Shown here: one piece after another, positions 29,878-39,836 of the stretch | How the letters are laid out: each line of letters begins with the position of its first letter | Numbering within the stretch: the stretch's first letter is position 1 | NCBI RefSeq assembly: GCF_003850345.1 | Contig: NZ_CP027707.1 | Coordinates: forward strand, 5,890,001-5,954,000 | From: Pseudomonas chlororaphis subsp. piscium | GTDB lineage: Bacteria > Pseudomonadota > Gammaproteobacteria > Pseudomonadales > Pseudomonadaceae | DNA length: 64,000 bases | Reading direction: 5' to 3' | The notes under the pieces: model-generated | The model's database searches: none | Told to the model about the DNA's origin: nothing | Seen by the model: only the letters and a program-made list of their open reading frames with translations | Position numbers and translations under genes: made by a program

Positions 29878-31368
29878 ATGCTTCATAACAACCGCGCCAC
29901 CGCCATGCGCAAGCTGCCGCTGGCCATCACCCTCGGCCTGGCTTCGCTGGCCAGCCAACAAGCCTTCGCCCACGGTTACATCGAAAGTCCGAAGTCCCGG
30001 GCCTTCATGTGCTCCGCGAACGGCGGCAACCTCAACCGCGATTGCGGCCCCGTCACTTACGAACCGCAAAGTGTCGAGTACTCGCCATCGGTCCAGCATC
30101 ACTACCCCAAGGATTACTGCTCGGGCGACTTCACCAAATGCGGCCCGGCGAACGGCACCATCCCGGCGGGCGGCATCACCAGCTTCTCCCAGCTCAACGA
30201 GCAGACGGCGACCCGCTGGCAGAAAACCACAATCAAGCCGGGCATGAATGAATTCACCTGGTACTACTCCGCCGGTCACGCCAGCGCCTACTACCAGTTC
30301 TATATCACCAAGAAAGACTGGAACCCGAACCAGCCGCTGACCCGCGACTCCTTCGAGATGACCCCGCTGCTCGATGAAAAAGCGAACGGCGCGCGTCCGC
30401 CAGCCGGTGGCAGGACCAAGCACAAGGTCAACATTCCTGCCGATCGCAGCGGTTACCACGTGATCCTGGCGACCTGGAAAATCGCCGACACCGCCGCCAC
30501 CTTCTATCAGGCCATCGACGTCAACATCGACAACGATGGCGCGCCGATTCCTGACTGGAAGATCCTCGGCGCGGTGCAGCCTGAACAGCTGCGTGTCGGC
30601 GACAAGGTCAGCACCCGTGTGTTCACCAACGCCGGCGAACAGCAGAACCGCCAGACCCGCCTGAGCATCGAGACCACTGAGCAGGCCCAGGCCAACACCT
30701 GGCCGTACCTGTTGGCGCAGCAGGTCAACAAGGCCAATGCCGGCTACATGATGGGCGAGCTCAACGCCAATAATGAAGTCGTGCCCAACTACGGCAAGAA
30801 CACCATGTATGCCAAGAACAACAGCGACGTGGTACGCGTGGAAATCCAGAAAGAGCAGCCGAGCATTCCTGGCGAGCTGAAGCTTTCCGGCCTGCAGGCC
30901 GAGTACCCCCTGAAGGACAACGCCACCGACCTGCACTTCAATGCCATTGCCCAGGGCGGCAAGTACACCATCGCCTCCACCGTGTTCAACGGCAAAGGCG
31001 AAAGCATCGCCCACCAGCAGGCGGAAGCCGGCAACAACACCCCGCACTTCTCCATCGCGCTGCGTAACGTCAGCGAAGGCGACTATGACGTGGTGGTCGT
31101 GGCCAAGCCGGAAAAAGGCGAGCAGCTGCAACAAAGCCAGCGCATCACCCTGAAAGCCGAAGAAGTGGGCGGCGGCGACTACGACTTCGTCTTCCCCAAA
31201 GGCCTGACCGGCTACAAGGCCGGCACCAAGGTTTTGGCCAAGGACGGCAATGTCTATGAGTGCAAGCCGTTCCCTTACAGCGGCTACTGCATCCAGTGGA
31301 ACGCTGGCGCCACTCAGTACGAGCCTGGCGTTGGCAGCAACTGGAAGGACGCCTGGATTCGCAAGTAA
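29878..31368 (+). CDS. GbpA-like chitin-binding lytic polysaccharide monooxygenase (AA10)
   Basis: A secreted copper enzyme that cleaves crystalline chitin oxidatively and binds GlcNAc surfaces. A 31-residue signal peptide ends QQAFA, leaving His32 (HGYIESP) as the N-terminal copper ligand; the second His is in YYSAGHASAYYQF (near residue 134). The 496-residue protein continues with GbpA-type middle domains (about 215-410) and a C-terminal chitin-binding module rich in aromatics (YKAGTKVLAKDGNVYECK ... WNAGATQYEPG). Length is close to Vibrio GbpA and longer than P. aeruginosa CbpD. AAGGTG precedes the ATG by about six bases. It is the gene immediately upstream of the type II secretion operon and is its probable substrate. 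Confidence 0.93.
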   Translation: MLHNNRATAMRKLPLAITLGLASLASQQAFAHGYIESPKSRAFMCSANGGNLNRDCGPVTYEPQSVEYSPSVQHHYPKDYCSGDFTKCGPANGTIPAGGITSFSQLNEQTATRWQKTTIKPGMNEFTWYYSAGHASAYYQFYITKKDWNPNQPLTRDSFEMTPLLDEKANGARPPAGGRTKHKVNIPADRSGYHVILATWKIADTAATFYQAIDVNIDNDGAPIPDWKILGAVQPEQLRVGDKVSTRVFTNAGEQQNRQTRLSIETTEQAQANTWPYLLAQQVNKANAGYMMGELNANNEVVPNYGKNTMYAKNNSDVVRVEIQKEQPSIPGELKLSGLQAEYPLKDNATDLHFNAIAQGGKYTIASTVFNGKGESIAHQQAEAGNNTPHFSIALRNVSEGDYDVVVVAKPEKGEQLQQSQRITLKAEEVGGGDYDFVFPKGLTGYKAGTKVLAKDGNVYECKPFPYSGYCIQWNAGATQYEPGVGSNWKDAWIRK

Positions 31369-31389
31369 TCCATAACCTGACCAACCGCA

Positions 31390-31411
31390 GCGTGGTGCCT
31401 CGGCACCGCGT
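31390..31411 (+). other. Hairpin between LPMO gene and cytochrome b561 gene
   Basis: CGTGGTGCC and GGCACCGCG pair around a two-base loop, with no T-run. It could dampen read-through or protect the 3' end of the LPMO message, producing more LPMO than secretion machinery from one transcript. Confidence 0.4.
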
Positions 31412-31431
31412 TGCGGACCTTGGGAATCGAC

Positions 31432-31953
31432 ATGAATCACCCTCACTACTCCAGACCGCGCAGGCTGCTGCACTGGCTGTTCGCCGCCGTTGTCCTGTGG
31501 GCCACGATCAGCGGCTATGCCAGCGCGCTGTTGCAGCCACCCTGCTCGGTCCAACAGGCGATCGCCTTTATCAACGTCTCGCTGACCACCCTGCTGGTGC
31601 CGCTGTTCGTCCTGCGGCTGTTCTACCTCGTGCGTCATCCCGCTCCGCCGGCCCCTGCCCATCAGAGCGCGGGCGAACGCCGCCTGGTGCATGCCGGGCA
31701 CGGCGCATTGCTGGTCACCCTCGGTACCGTGCTGTTCAGCGGTGTGCTGATGATGTCGCGCCCGATCGATCTGTTCGGCCTGCAGCTGCCGCAACCCTTG
31801 CAGGACCCGGCGGCCATCACCTTTTTCGAAGAGATTCACCACTACAGCTGCATGGCCCTGGCCCTGCTGGTGGCCGGCCATATCGCCGCGGTGATCCTCC
31901 ACCAACTGCGCGGGCATGGCGTGCTCAGACGCATGCTGCCCAAACGCCCATGA
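31432..31953 (+). CDS. Cytochrome b561-family membrane protein
   Basis: A 173-residue inner-membrane dihaem cytochrome of the bacterial b561/CybB type. Four membrane spans are visible, with histidines placed for haem ligation in RRLLHWLFAA, VHAGHGALL, EEIHHYSC and AGHIAAVILH. Such proteins move electrons from quinol across or into the periplasm. The start at 31432 has GGGA nearby. The stop overlaps the gspC start as ATGA, and the LPMO gene ends 63 bases before, so it lies inside the LPMO-secretion unit. A role in supplying electrons to the copper monooxygenase is inferred only from position. Confidence 0.85.
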   Translation: MNHPHYSRPRRLLHWLFAAVVLWATISGYASALLQPPCSVQQAIAFINVSLTTLLVPLFVLRLFYLVRHPAPPAPAHQSAGERRLVHAGHGALLVTLGTVLFSGVLMMSRPIDLFGLQLPQPLQDPAAITFFEEIHHYSCMALALLVAGHIAAVILHQLRGHGVLRRMLPKRP

Positions 31954-32501
31954 AGACGATGTTCCCATGGCGCCCGCGCGGCTCCGGCCAACGCTACCTG
32001 CTCCCCGTCAGCCTGGTCGCCCTCGGCCTCTGGCTGACCTGGTTGAGCCTCGACAGCTGGACCTACCGGCAAGTGCTGGCGGGCCAGCCGGTGCCGGCTG
32101 CGGTACCGAGTGCCAGCGCCGAAAAGCTGCTGCCCGCGCCCCTGGACGATCACAACATCGCCAGGGTCTTCGGCGCCGTGCCGGTCGAATTCGACAGCGC
32201 GCAGGCCAGCCTGCCGCTGGTCCTGCTCGCCAGCCTGCTGGGCAACCAGCCCGAGCAATCCAGGGCCCTGATCCAGTACGCCGACAGCCGGGCCTTCTAC
32301 TCCCCGGGCGAACGCCTGCCCGACGGCACGCTGCTCAAGAGCGTCAGCGCCGATCAGGTGGTGGTGCTGCGCAACGGCCGTGAACAGAACCTGCTGCTGC
32401 CCGGGCGCCAGATGCGCCTGCTCAGCCCCCAGACAACCCCACCGGAGGTCGCCGACCGAAAAGCCACGGCCCTTCTGCGAGCGATAGAGAACACACCATG
32501 A
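31950..32501 (+). CDS. gspC: Type II secretion protein GspC (short form)
   Basis: The inner-membrane clamp that contacts the secretin periplasmic domain. The 183-residue protein has one N-terminal membrane span (about residues 14-32, LLPVSLVALGLWLTWLSL) and a homology-region domain (about 60-140: LVLLASLLGNQ, SRAFYSPGERLPDGTLLKSVSADQVVVLRNGREQ). It stops soon after this domain and lacks the PDZ or coiled-coil tail found in PulC-type proteins. It overlaps the cytochrome and gspD genes by four bases each. Confidence 0.85.
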   Translation: MKTMFPWRPRGSGQRYLLPVSLVALGLWLTWLSLDSWTYRQVLAGQPVPAAVPSASAEKLLPAPLDDHNIARVFGAVPVEFDSAQASLPLVLLASLLGNQPEQSRALIQYADSRAFYSPGERLPDGTLLKSVSADQVVVLRNGREQNLLLPGRQMRLLSPQTTPPEVADRKATALLRAIENTP

Positions 32502-34399
32502 AACTGTCCAAGATCGCGGGCGCCGTGCTCAGCCTCGGCCTCCTGCTGAATGCCCTGCCCAGTAGCGCGGCCCTGACCACCCAGCGCCTGTGGACATTGA
32601 ACATGAAGGACGCCGAACTGCGCGACCTGGCCAGCGAGGTCGGGGAAATCACCGGCAAGACCCTGGTGGTCGATGCCCGGCTGCAAGGCAAGGTCAGCGT
32701 GCAATCGTCCAAAGCCCTGGACAAGGAAGGTATTTACTCGCTGTTTCTCAGCGTGCTGCGCAGCCAGGGTTTCGTCGCCCTGGACCAGGGCGACCGGGTG
32801 CTGATCATGCCGGCGGCGGAAGCCAAGACCAAATCCAGCGAGCAATCGGGCGATGAGTTCGTGACCAAGGTCCTGGACCTGCGCAACGCCAACGCCGCGG
32901 AAATCTCCGGGGTGGTCCGCCCGCTGGTGAGCGACGATGCCTATGTCGCGCCCTCGGCCAGCTCCAATGCCCTGGTGGTGTCCGACAGCGCCAGCAACGT
33001 CGAGCGCATCCGCCAGGTGGTCAGCGAACTGGACCAGGCCGGCAACCGCTCGTTCAGTACCGTGGCCCTCAAGCACGCCTGGGCCAGCGATGTGGCTCGG
33101 ACCCTGAACGAGAGCATCAGCCAGACGGGCAACGGCCCCAGCGACGCCAAGGCCGTGGGCGACGCCCGCAGCAACCGGGTGATCCTCGCAGGCTCCGCCC
33201 AGGCCCGCCAGCGCATGGCCGATCTGGTCAGGGCCATCGACGTGCCGAGCAATGCCAACGACAGCGCGCGGGTGGTGCGCCTGCACCACAGCGATGCCAA
33301 GCAGCTGTCGAAGCTGCTCAACGGCATCGGCAAGCGCCTGGAAGACAGCAACCGCGGTGGTGGCGAAGGCAAGGGCGGCGGTAGCTCGATACTGGTGAGC
33401 GCCGACGAAAGCCAGAACGCCCTGGTGCTGATGGCCGACCCGGCGCAACTGAGCATGCTCAATAAAGTCATCACCCAGCTGGACCAGCCACGGGCCCAGG
33501 TGCTGGTGGAAGCGGCCATTGTCGAGGTCAGCGGCGACATCAACGAAGCCCTCGGCGTGCAATGGGCGGCGCGCGCCGGCAACGTCGCCGGCGGCACCAA
33601 TTTCAGCGGCACCGGCCTGTCGATCGGCACCCTGCTGAGCCAGGGCAAGGACAAGAACATCACCCTGCCGGACGGCGCCATCATCGGCATCGGCACGAGC
33701 AATTTCGGCGCGCTGGTCACCGCCCTGTCCAGCGACTCCAAGAACAACCTGCTGTCCACCCCGAGCCTGCTGACCCTGGACAACGAAGCGGCGGAAATCC
33801 TCGTCGGCCAGAACGTGCCGTTCCAGACCGGCTCCTACACCACCGACACCGCCGGCGCCAGCAACCCCTTCACCACCGTGGAACGCCAGGACGTCGGCGT
33901 GACCCTCAAGGTGACGCCGCACATCAACGAGGGCAACACCCTGCGCCTGAAGGTCGAGCAGGAAAGCTCGGAATTGGCCAGCGCCCCGCCCGGCATCACC
34001 ACCAGCGACGTGATCACCAACAAGCGTTCGGTGAAAAGCACCATCCTCGCCGACGACGGCCAGATCATCGTGCTCGGCGGCCTGATCAAGGACAACGTCA
34101 AGACCCAGGTCAGCAAGGTCCCGGTGCTGGGCAGCATTCCCTGGCTCGGCCGGCTGTTCACCAGCACCAAGGACGTCACCGAAAAGACCAACCTGATGGT
34201 GTTCCTGCGGCCGACCCTGGTGCGGGGCAGCGCCGATGCCGTCAACGTCAGCGAGCGCAAGTACAACGACCTGCGCAAGTTGCGCGCCAACGGTGACAGC
34301 CGTAGCGGCCTGGCCTTGCCCGCCGACTCGCGCCAACTGTTCGATGCCGCGCCGCAGGAGGCGACCATCGATATGCGCGCCAACGAGCCACGCCGATGA
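32498..34399 (+). CDS. gspD: Type II secretion secretin GspD
   Basis: The outer-membrane channel of the secretion system. The 633-residue protein has a non-lipoprotein signal peptide (ending PSSA), N-terminal N0-N3 domains (for example [49 protein letters not shown]) and the C-terminal secretin domain with [16 protein letters not shown] and the barrel segment [14 protein letters not shown]. No pilotin gene is seen nearby. It overlaps gspC and gspE by ATGA junctions. Confidence 0.95.
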   Translation: MKLSKIAGAVLSLGLLLNALPSSAALTTQRLWTLNMKDAELRDLASEVGEITGKTLVVDARLQGKVSVQSSKALDKEGIYSLFLSVLRSQGFVALDQGDRVLIMPAAEAKTKSSEQSGDEFVTKVLDLRNANAAEISGVVRPLVSDDAYVAPSASSNALVVSDSASNVERIRQVVSELDQAGNRSFSTVALKHAWASDVARTLNESISQTGNGPSDAKAVGDARSNRVILAGSAQARQRMADLVRAIDVPSNANDSARVVRLHHSDAKQLSKLLNGIGKRLEDSNRGGGEGKGGGSSILVSADESQNALVLMADPAQLSMLNKVITQLDQPRAQVLVEAAIVEVSGDINEALGVQWAARAGNVAGGTNFSGTGLSIGTLLSQGKDKNITLPDGAIIGIGTSNFGALVTALSSDSKNNLLSTPSLLTLDNEAAEILVGQNVPFQTGSYTTDTAGASNPFTTVERQDVGVTLKVTPHINEGNTLRLKVEQESSELASAPPGITTSDVITNKRSVKSTILADDGQIIVLGGLIKDNVKTQVSKVPVLGSIPWLGRLFTSTKDVTEKTNLMVFLRPTLVRGSADAVNVSERKYNDLRKLRANGDSRSGLALPADSRQLFDAAPQEATIDMRANEPRR

Positions 34400-35880
34400 G
34401 CCCGGTCGCGCGCCTGCCCTTTGGTTTCGCCAAGCGCCATGGGGTCCTGCTGGAGCCCTTGGAGAGCGGCCTGCGGCTTTATTGCCGGGCCGACACGCCG
34501 GTGGAAATCCTCGCCGAGATCCGCCGCTGCCATGGCCCGTTGCAGGGCCATCGGATACTCGACGCCGAGGGTTTCACCGAGCGGCTGGCCGAGCAGTATC
34601 GCGACGGGCGCGACGACGCCATGCAGATGGCCGAAGGCCTGGGCGACCAGATCGCCGGCCAGGACGACCTGGCCAGCCTGGCCGAGCAACTGCCGCAGAT
34701 CACCGACCTGCTGGAGCAGGAAGACGACGCACCGATCATTCGCCTGATCAACGCGATCCTCGGCGAGGCGGTCAAGGTCAAGGCGTCGGATATCCACCTG
34801 GAAACCTTCGAGCAGCACCTGTCCGTGCGCCTGCGGGTCGACGGCCTGCTGCGTGAGGTGCTGCGCCCGCGCCGGGAGCTGGCGGGCCTGCTGGTGTCGC
34901 GGATCAAGGTCATGTCCAAGCTCGACATCGCTGAAAAGCGTATCCCCCAGGACGGCCGCATCGCCCTGCGCATCGGCGGCCATGAAGTGGATGTGCGGGT
35001 CTCCACCCTGCCTTCGGCCTACGGCGAGCGGGTGGTGATGCGCCTGCTCGACAAACAGGCCGGGCGCCTGAACCTGGGCCGGCTGGGCATGGCCGAGGCG
35101 ATCCGCGGCAAGCTCGAAGACGCCCTGCTGCGCCCCCACGGCATCCTGCTGGTCACCGGCCCCACCGGTTCCGGCAAGACCACCACGCTGTACGCCGGGC
35201 TCAGCAGCCTGAACAACCAGACCCGCAACATCCTGACCATCGAAGACCCAGTGGAATACCACCTGGCCGGCATCGGCCAGACCCAGGTCAACACCAAGGT
35301 CGACATGACCTTCGCCCGTGGCCTGCGCGCCATCCTGCGCCAGGACCCGGACGTGGTCATGGTCGGCGAGATCCGCGACCGGGAAACCGCCGACATCGCC
35401 GTGCAGGCTTCCCTCACCGGCCACCTGGTGCTGTCCACCCTGCACACCAACAGCGCCATCGGCGCCGTCACCCGCCTGCTGGACATGGGCATCGAGCCCT
35501 TCCTGCTCTGCACCTCGCTGCTCGGCGTGGTCGCCCAGCGCCTGGTGCGGGTGCTCTGCATCGATTGCAAGAGCGCCGCGCCCGCCGATGCCGCGGCCTG
35601 CCAGCAGTTGAACCTCGACCCGCGACAGGCGCCGGTGCTCTACCACCCGGTCGGCTGCCCGGCCTGCCAGCACAGCGGCTATCGCGGCCGCCAGGGCATC
35701 TACGAACTGGTGCTGTTCGACGAACCGCTGCGCCAACTGATCCATGAAGGGGCTGGCGAGGCCGCCTTGACCCACTACGCGCGCCAGCATGCCCACAGCC
35801 TGTTCGCCGACGGCCGGGACAAGGTGCTGCAAGGCGTCACCAGTGTCGAAGAACTGCTACGCGTAACCCGGGAGCACTGA
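34396..35880 (+). CDS. gspE: Type II secretion ATPase GspE
   Basis: The cytoplasmic ATPase that drives pseudopilus assembly. The 494-residue protein has an N-terminal GspE-N domain, Walker [16 protein letters not shown], Asp box TIEDPVEYH, Walker [17 protein letters not shown], the His box [11 protein letters not shown], and a four-cysteine zinc module (CIDCK ... CPACQ, spaced about 45 residues). All catalytic elements are present, so it should be active. Confidence 0.96.
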   Translation: MSPVARLPFGFAKRHGVLLEPLESGLRLYCRADTPVEILAEIRRCHGPLQGHRILDAEGFTERLAEQYRDGRDDAMQMAEGLGDQIAGQDDLASLAEQLPQITDLLEQEDDAPIIRLINAILGEAVKVKASDIHLETFEQHLSVRLRVDGLLREVLRPRRELAGLLVSRIKVMSKLDIAEKRIPQDGRIALRIGGHEVDVRVSTLPSAYGERVVMRLLDKQAGRLNLGRLGMAEAIRGKLEDALLRPHGILLVTGPTGSGKTTTLYAGLSSLNNQTRNILTIEDPVEYHLAGIGQTQVNTKVDMTFARGLRAILRQDPDVVMVGEIRDRETADIAVQASLTGHLVLSTLHTNSAIGAVTRLLDMGIEPFLLCTSLLGVVAQRLVRVLCIDCKSAAPADAAACQQLNLDPRQAPVLYHPVGCPACQHSGYRGRQGIYELVLFDEPLRQLIHEGAGEAALTHYARQHAHSLFADGRDKVLQGVTSVEELLRVTREH

Positions 35881-35882
35881 CC

Positions 35883-37097
35883 GTGGCCGCCTACGAATAC
35901 CTCGCGATGTGCAACGCCGGGCGCAAGACCCGCGGCGTGCAGGAAGCCGACAGCGCGCGGCAGGTCCGCCAGCTGCTGCGCGAACGCAATCTGATCGCCC
36001 TGCAGGTCAAGCCGGCCCGCGGGCAAAAGGACCGTTCCGGCGCCGCGCTGACCAGCAGCCAGCGCCTCAGCCCGGCGCAACTGGCCTTGCTGACCCGCCA
36101 GCTGGCGACCCTGGTCCAGGCCTCACTGCCACTGGAAGAAGTGCTGGCCGCCGTCGCCGCACAATGCAGCAAGCGCGCGCAGCAGAGCATGATGCTGGCG
36201 ATCCGTGCGCGAGTGCTGGAAGGCCATGACCTGGCGCGGGCCATGGGCGAATACCCGCGCGCCTTCGCCTCGATGTACCGGGCCACGGTGGCCGCCGGCG
36301 AACGCGCTGGCCACCTGGCCCAGGTGCTGATGCAACTGGCCGACTACACCGAGGCCCGCCACGCCGCCCGCCAGCAGCTGCAACTGGCCATGCTGTACCC
36401 GAGCATCCTGCTGTTGGCGGCCTTCGGCATCGTCGGTTTTCTGCTCAGTTTCGTGGTGCCGGATGTGGTCAAGGTGTTCATCGACAGTGGCCAGCAACTG
36501 CCGGTACTGACCCGCGGCCTGATCGCCACCAGCGACTTCGCCCGAGATTACGGCCTGGTCCTGTTGCTGATACTCGGCAGCCTCGCCACCGGCCTGCGCG
36601 TGGCCCTGCGCAAGCCCGCCCTGGCGATGCGCTGGCATCAGGTCCAGCTGCGCTTGCCGGTGATCGGACGGGTCATCCAGGCCAGCAACAGCACCCGTTT
36701 TGTCAGCACCCTGGCGATTCTCGGGCGCAGCGGCGTGCCGCTTGTTGATGCCCTGGAGATTTCCGCCGAGGTGGTCGCCAACCAGCAGATTCGTACTCGT
36801 ATGAAAGACGTGGCGCGTGCCGTGCGCGAAGGTAGCGGACTGACCCGGGCCCTGGAACAGAGCGGCGATTTCCCGCCGATGATGCTGTACATGATCGCCA
36901 GCGGCGAGCGCTCGGGGGAACTGGACAGCATGCTCGAACGCGCCGCCCACCAGCAGCAGACCCAGCTGTCCAACGGCATCGCCATGCTGGTCGGGCTGTT
37001 CGAGCCGGCGATGCTGGTGTTCATGGGCGCCAGCGTGCTGGTCATCGTCCTGGCGATCCTGATGCCCATTCTCAACCTCAACCAACTCATCACCTGA
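35883..37097 (+). CDS. gspF: Type II secretion inner-membrane protein GspF
   Basis: The polytopic platform protein that couples GspE to the pseudopilus. The 404-residue protein has the two repeated GspF domains and three membrane segments (about 165-190, LLLAAFGIVGFLLSFVV; about 215-235; and the last at 375-395, MLVFMGASVLVIVLAILMPIL). It starts at GTG two bases after the gspE stop, giving tight coupling. Confidence 0.95.
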   Translation: MAAYEYLAMCNAGRKTRGVQEADSARQVRQLLRERNLIALQVKPARGQKDRSGAALTSSQRLSPAQLALLTRQLATLVQASLPLEEVLAAVAAQCSKRAQQSMMLAIRARVLEGHDLARAMGEYPRAFASMYRATVAAGERAGHLAQVLMQLADYTEARHAARQQLQLAMLYPSILLLAAFGIVGFLLSFVVPDVVKVFIDSGQQLPVLTRGLIATSDFARDYGLVLLLILGSLATGLRVALRKPALAMRWHQVQLRLPVIGRVIQASNSTRFVSTLAILGRSGVPLVDALEISAEVVANQQIRTRMKDVARAVREGSGLTRALEQSGDFPPMMLYMIASGERSGELDSMLERAAHQQQTQLSNGIAMLVGLFEPAMLVFMGASVLVIVLAILMPILNLNQLIT

Positions 37098-37109
37098 AGA
37101 GCACACAAC

Positions 37110-37544
37110 ATGCGCAACCCTTCCCGCCAACGCGGCTTCACCCTGATCGAGATCATGGTGGTCGTGGTGATTCTCGGTGTCCTGGCCGCCCTGGTGGTCC
37201 CGCAGATCATGAGCCGTCCGGACCAGGCCAAGGTCACCGCCGCCCGCAGTGACATCAAGGCGGTGGCCACGGCCCTGGAAATCTACAAGCTCGACAACCA
37301 CCACTACCCCTCGACCCAGCAGGGCCTGGAAGCCCTGGTGAAAAAACCGGCCGGCCTGCCGGCGGCCCTCAACTGGAACCCCGACGGCTACCTCAAGCGC
37401 CTGCCCAAGGATCCCTGGGGCAACCCTTACCAGTTCCTCGCCCCGGGTCGCGAAGGCTCGGCCTACGACCTGTACTCCTTCGGTGCCGACGGCCGCAACG
37501 GCGGCGACGGGACCAATGCCGACATCGGCAACTGGGAGCCTTGA
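37110..37544 (+). CDS. gspG: Type II secretion major pseudopilin GspG
   Basis: The main subunit of the periplasmic pseudopilus. The 144-residue protein has a short basic leader ending RQRG and then FTLIEIMVVVVILGVLAALVV, the class III prepilin cleavage signal and helix. The C-terminal part has the calcium-site region GADGRNGGDGTNADIGNW. No prepilin peptidase gene is in the operon, so cleavage must rely on PilD encoded elsewhere. Confidence 0.96.
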   Translation: MRNPSRQRGFTLIEIMVVVVILGVLAALVVPQIMSRPDQAKVTAARSDIKAVATALEIYKLDNHHYPSTQQGLEALVKKPAGLPAALNWNPDGYLKRLPKDPWGNPYQFLAPGREGSAYDLYSFGADGRNGGDGTNADIGNWEP

Positions 37545-37545
37545 A

Positions 37546-38010
37546 GTGCGCAAGCCAATGGCGGGTTTCACCCTGCTGGAGCTGCTGGTGGTCATGGTGA
37601 TCATCGGCTTGCTGGCCGGCATGGTCGGGCTGGTCCAGAGCGACTCGGGCGGGCAGAAGGCCCGGCGCGAGGCCGAGCGCCTGCAGAACCTCATTGGCCT
37701 GCTGCGTGAAGACGCAGTGTTGAACAACATTAACCACGGCCTGCGCCTGGAGCCGGACCATTACACAGTGCTGAGCCTCGACCGCGGCGGCCAGTGGCAG
37801 GCGGACAAGCGCTTCAAGGAGCACCGGCTGCCCGGCGAGCTGCGCCTGAACCTGAAGGATCCACGACCGCAGGGCAAGGAACCACAACTCTGGGTACTGG
37901 CCAACGACCAGATCTCGCCCTTCAGCCTGCTGCTGGAATACCGCCAGCAGCCGCTGCTGTCGCTGTCCAGCGACGGGGTCGAGGAGGTGCGTCTTGCCCC
38001 GGTGCAATGA
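37546..38010 (+). CDS. gspH: Type II secretion minor pseudopilin GspH
   Basis: A minor pseudopilin of 154 residues. The GTG start at 37546 is preferred because GGGAG lies about eight bases upstream inside gspG's end; an ATG at 37558 is the alternative. The leader ends MAG and is followed by FTLLELLVVMVIIGLLAG. The globular part is short with LRLEPDHYTVLSLDRGG. It overlaps the gspI start. Confidence 0.9.
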   Translation: MRKPMAGFTLLELLVVMVIIGLLAGMVGLVQSDSGGQKARREAERLQNLIGLLREDAVLNNINHGLRLEPDHYTVLSLDRGGQWQADKRFKEHRLPGELRLNLKDPRPQGKEPQLWVLANDQISPFSLLLEYRQQPLLSLSSDGVEEVRLAPVQ

Positions 38011-38368
38011 ACAGGCGGGCTTCACCCTGCTGGAAGTGATGGTCGCCCTGGCCATCTTCGCCGTGCTGTCGCTGTCGCTCTACAGCGCCACCGAACACCT
38101 GATCGGCAACAACGGTGGCCTCAGCGAGCGGACCCTGGCGCAATGGCTGGCGGACAACCGCCTGAACGAACTGCGCGCCGGCATGCGCCAGCCCCAGAGC
38201 CAGCGCCAGGAACCGATCCGCTTCGCCGGGCGCGACTGGCTGCTGACCAGCGAAACCGCCGCGGCACCCGACCCGCGCCTGCTGAAGATCGTGCTCGAAG
38301 TCTCCACCGACGCGCCCATGCCGCGGCAACGCGCGCGCCTGGCGGGCTACCTGGAGGCCCGCCCATGA
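37994..38368 (+). CDS. gspI: Type II secretion minor pseudopilin GspI
   Basis: A 124-residue minor pseudopilin with leader MPRCNEQAG and FTLLEVMVALAIFAVLSLSLY. The start is a TTG codon at 37994, chosen because GAGGAGG lies six bases before it and no in-frame ATG occurs closer than the processed helix. The Cys4 in the leader is unremarkable. It overlaps gspH by 17 bases and gspJ by four. GspI nucleates the pseudopilus tip with GspJ and GspK. Confidence 0.9.
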   Translation: MPRCNEQAGFTLLEVMVALAIFAVLSLSLYSATEHLIGNNGGLSERTLAQWLADNRLNELRAGMRQPQSQRQEPIRFAGRDWLLTSETAAAPDPRLLKIVLEVSTDAPMPRQRARLAGYLEARP

Positions 38369-38967
38369 AACGCCGGCAGCAGGGCTTCACCCTGCTCGAA
38401 GTGCTGATCGCCATGGCCCTGTTCAGCCTGCTCGGCCTGGCTTGCTATCAGTTGCTCGAACGCATGATCCATACCGACCAGCGGATTCATCAGCACGAAC
38501 TGCAACTGCGGCGCCTGCAGCGTGCGGTGGGTATCTTCGAGCGTGACCTGACCCAGGCCATCGCCTACCCGGTCAACGGCAGTTCGGCGCGCCAGGCACT
38601 GATCGGCGAGCCCGGGCGCATCCAGCTGGTGCGCGGCGGCTGGAGCAATCCCTTGCAGCAGGCGCGCAATGACCTGCTGCTGGTCACCTATCGCTGGAAC
38701 GACGGCCAATGGCTGCGCGAATACCGCAGCCCGATGGACAGCCCCGACCTGTCCGGCACTGCCGCGCAGCAATTGCTGCTCGATGGTGTCCGGCTCGAAC
38801 GCCTGCGCTACATCGACGACCAGGGTAAGGCCCACTCCAACTGGCCCGTCGGCCAGGCGCCATTGAGCCTGCCCCAGGCCATCGAACTGGAGCTCGACGC
38901 CCCCGGTTATCCCGGCCTGCGGCGGGTGATCCTGCTGCCGGGCTTCAAGGGGCTGGAGCATGGTTAA
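38365..38967 (+). CDS. gspJ: Type II secretion minor pseudopilin GspJ
   Basis: A 200-residue minor pseudopilin, part of the I-J-K tip complex. The leader MKRRQQG precedes FTLLEVLIAMALFSLLGLACY. The C-terminal domain includes FERDLTQAIAYPVNGS and LVTYRWNDGQWLREYRSP typical of GspJ. The ATG overlaps the gspI stop as ATGA. The longer in-frame extension lies within gspI and is not used. Confidence 0.93.
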   Translation: MKRRQQGFTLLEVLIAMALFSLLGLACYQLLERMIHTDQRIHQHELQLRRLQRAVGIFERDLTQAIAYPVNGSSARQALIGEPGRIQLVRGGWSNPLQQARNDLLLVTYRWNDGQWLREYRSPMDSPDLSGTAAQQLLLDGVRLERLRYIDDQGKAHSNWPVGQAPLSLPQAIELELDAPGYPGLRRVILLPGFKGLEHG

Positions 38968-39832
38968 GGCCTGTAGACAACGGGGCATCGCGCTGATCAG
39001 CGTGCTGCTGATCACCTCCCTGGCGACCCTGATCGTCAGCGACATGCTGGCCCGCCAGCGCCTGAGCCTGATCGGCAGTTCCAACCAGCTGTCGCAGCAG
39101 CAACTGTGGCAACTGGCGCTCAGTGGCGAAGCCTGGGCCCGTGGCCAACTGCGCGATGACTGGCGCGATGAACCGGAGCCCAAGCGCGTGCACCTGGGCC
39201 AGCGCTGGGCACAAAACACACCGGTGTTCGACATCGACGGCGGGCGTATCCGCATCCAGCTGCAGGACCTCAGCGCACGCTTCAACCTCGGCACCCTGCG
39301 CACGCCCAACGACCGGATCAGCCGCCTGCGTTATCAACGTCTGTTGCAGGTGCTTGGCCTGCCGCCCCACGACCCCACGCGCTTGCCACCGGTCCGTGGT
39401 TTCGACGGCAAGCCGCTGGCCTGGAACGACAGCAGCGAACTGATGCGCCTGGAGGCCGTCGACACAGCGGTCATGGAGCGCCTGCGGCCCTGGGTCAGAA
39501 CCACGCCTGGGGCCCTGAACCTCAACACCGCCCCGGCCGAACAACTGGCCAGCCTGGGCAAGCTCGACCTGGCCCAGGCCGTCGCCCTGGTGCAGGCACG
39601 CCCCGCCGAAGGCTACAAGACGGTGCAGGAGTTTCTCGACGCCCCCGCGCTGAAACAGCACGAGATCAACAGCCAGGGGCTCGATGTCAGCAGCCGGTAT
39701 TTCCAGGCGGTGCTGGATGTCGAACTGGGCGACCGCCAATTGCGCCTGATCAGCCGCCTGCGCATCGAGCCGGACGGCCAGGTCAGCGTACTGCAGCGCA
39801 CCCTCGCCGCCCCTTCCCGTTTTCCGGAGTAA
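38960..39832 (+). CDS. gspK: Type II secretion minor pseudopilin GspK
   Basis: The large pseudopilin that caps the tip. The 290-residue protein has a leader MVKACRQRG then IALISVLLITSLATLIV; the residue after Gly is Ile rather than Phe, which is usual for GspK, and no Glu occurs at +5, also a GspK hallmark that blocks further polymerisation. A C-terminal helix-hairpin region (LNLNTAPAEQLASLG) supports the assignment. It overlaps gspJ by 8 bases. Confidence 0.93.
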   Translation: MVKACRQRGIALISVLLITSLATLIVSDMLARQRLSLIGSSNQLSQQQLWQLALSGEAWARGQLRDDWRDEPEPKRVHLGQRWAQNTPVFDIDGGRIRIQLQDLSARFNLGTLRTPNDRISRLRYQRLLQVLGLPPHDPTRLPPVRGFDGKPLAWNDSSELMRLEAVDTAVMERLRPWVRTTPGALNLNTAPAEQLASLGKLDLAQAVALVQARPAEGYKTVQEFLDAPALKQHEINSQGLDVSSRYFQAVLDVELGDRQLRLISRLRIEPDGQVSVLQRTLAAPSRFPE

Positions 39833-39836
39833 TCCC

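Noticed and set aside
29860..31968. A 702-codon minus-strand frame over the LPMO gene
   Set aside because: It spans the LPMO and b561 genes in antisense, is compositionally odd and has no family features.
32354..35832. Very long open frames on the minus strand across gspD-gspE
   Set aside because: These are antisense shadows produced by high GC at third positions; the plus-strand frames carry all motifs.
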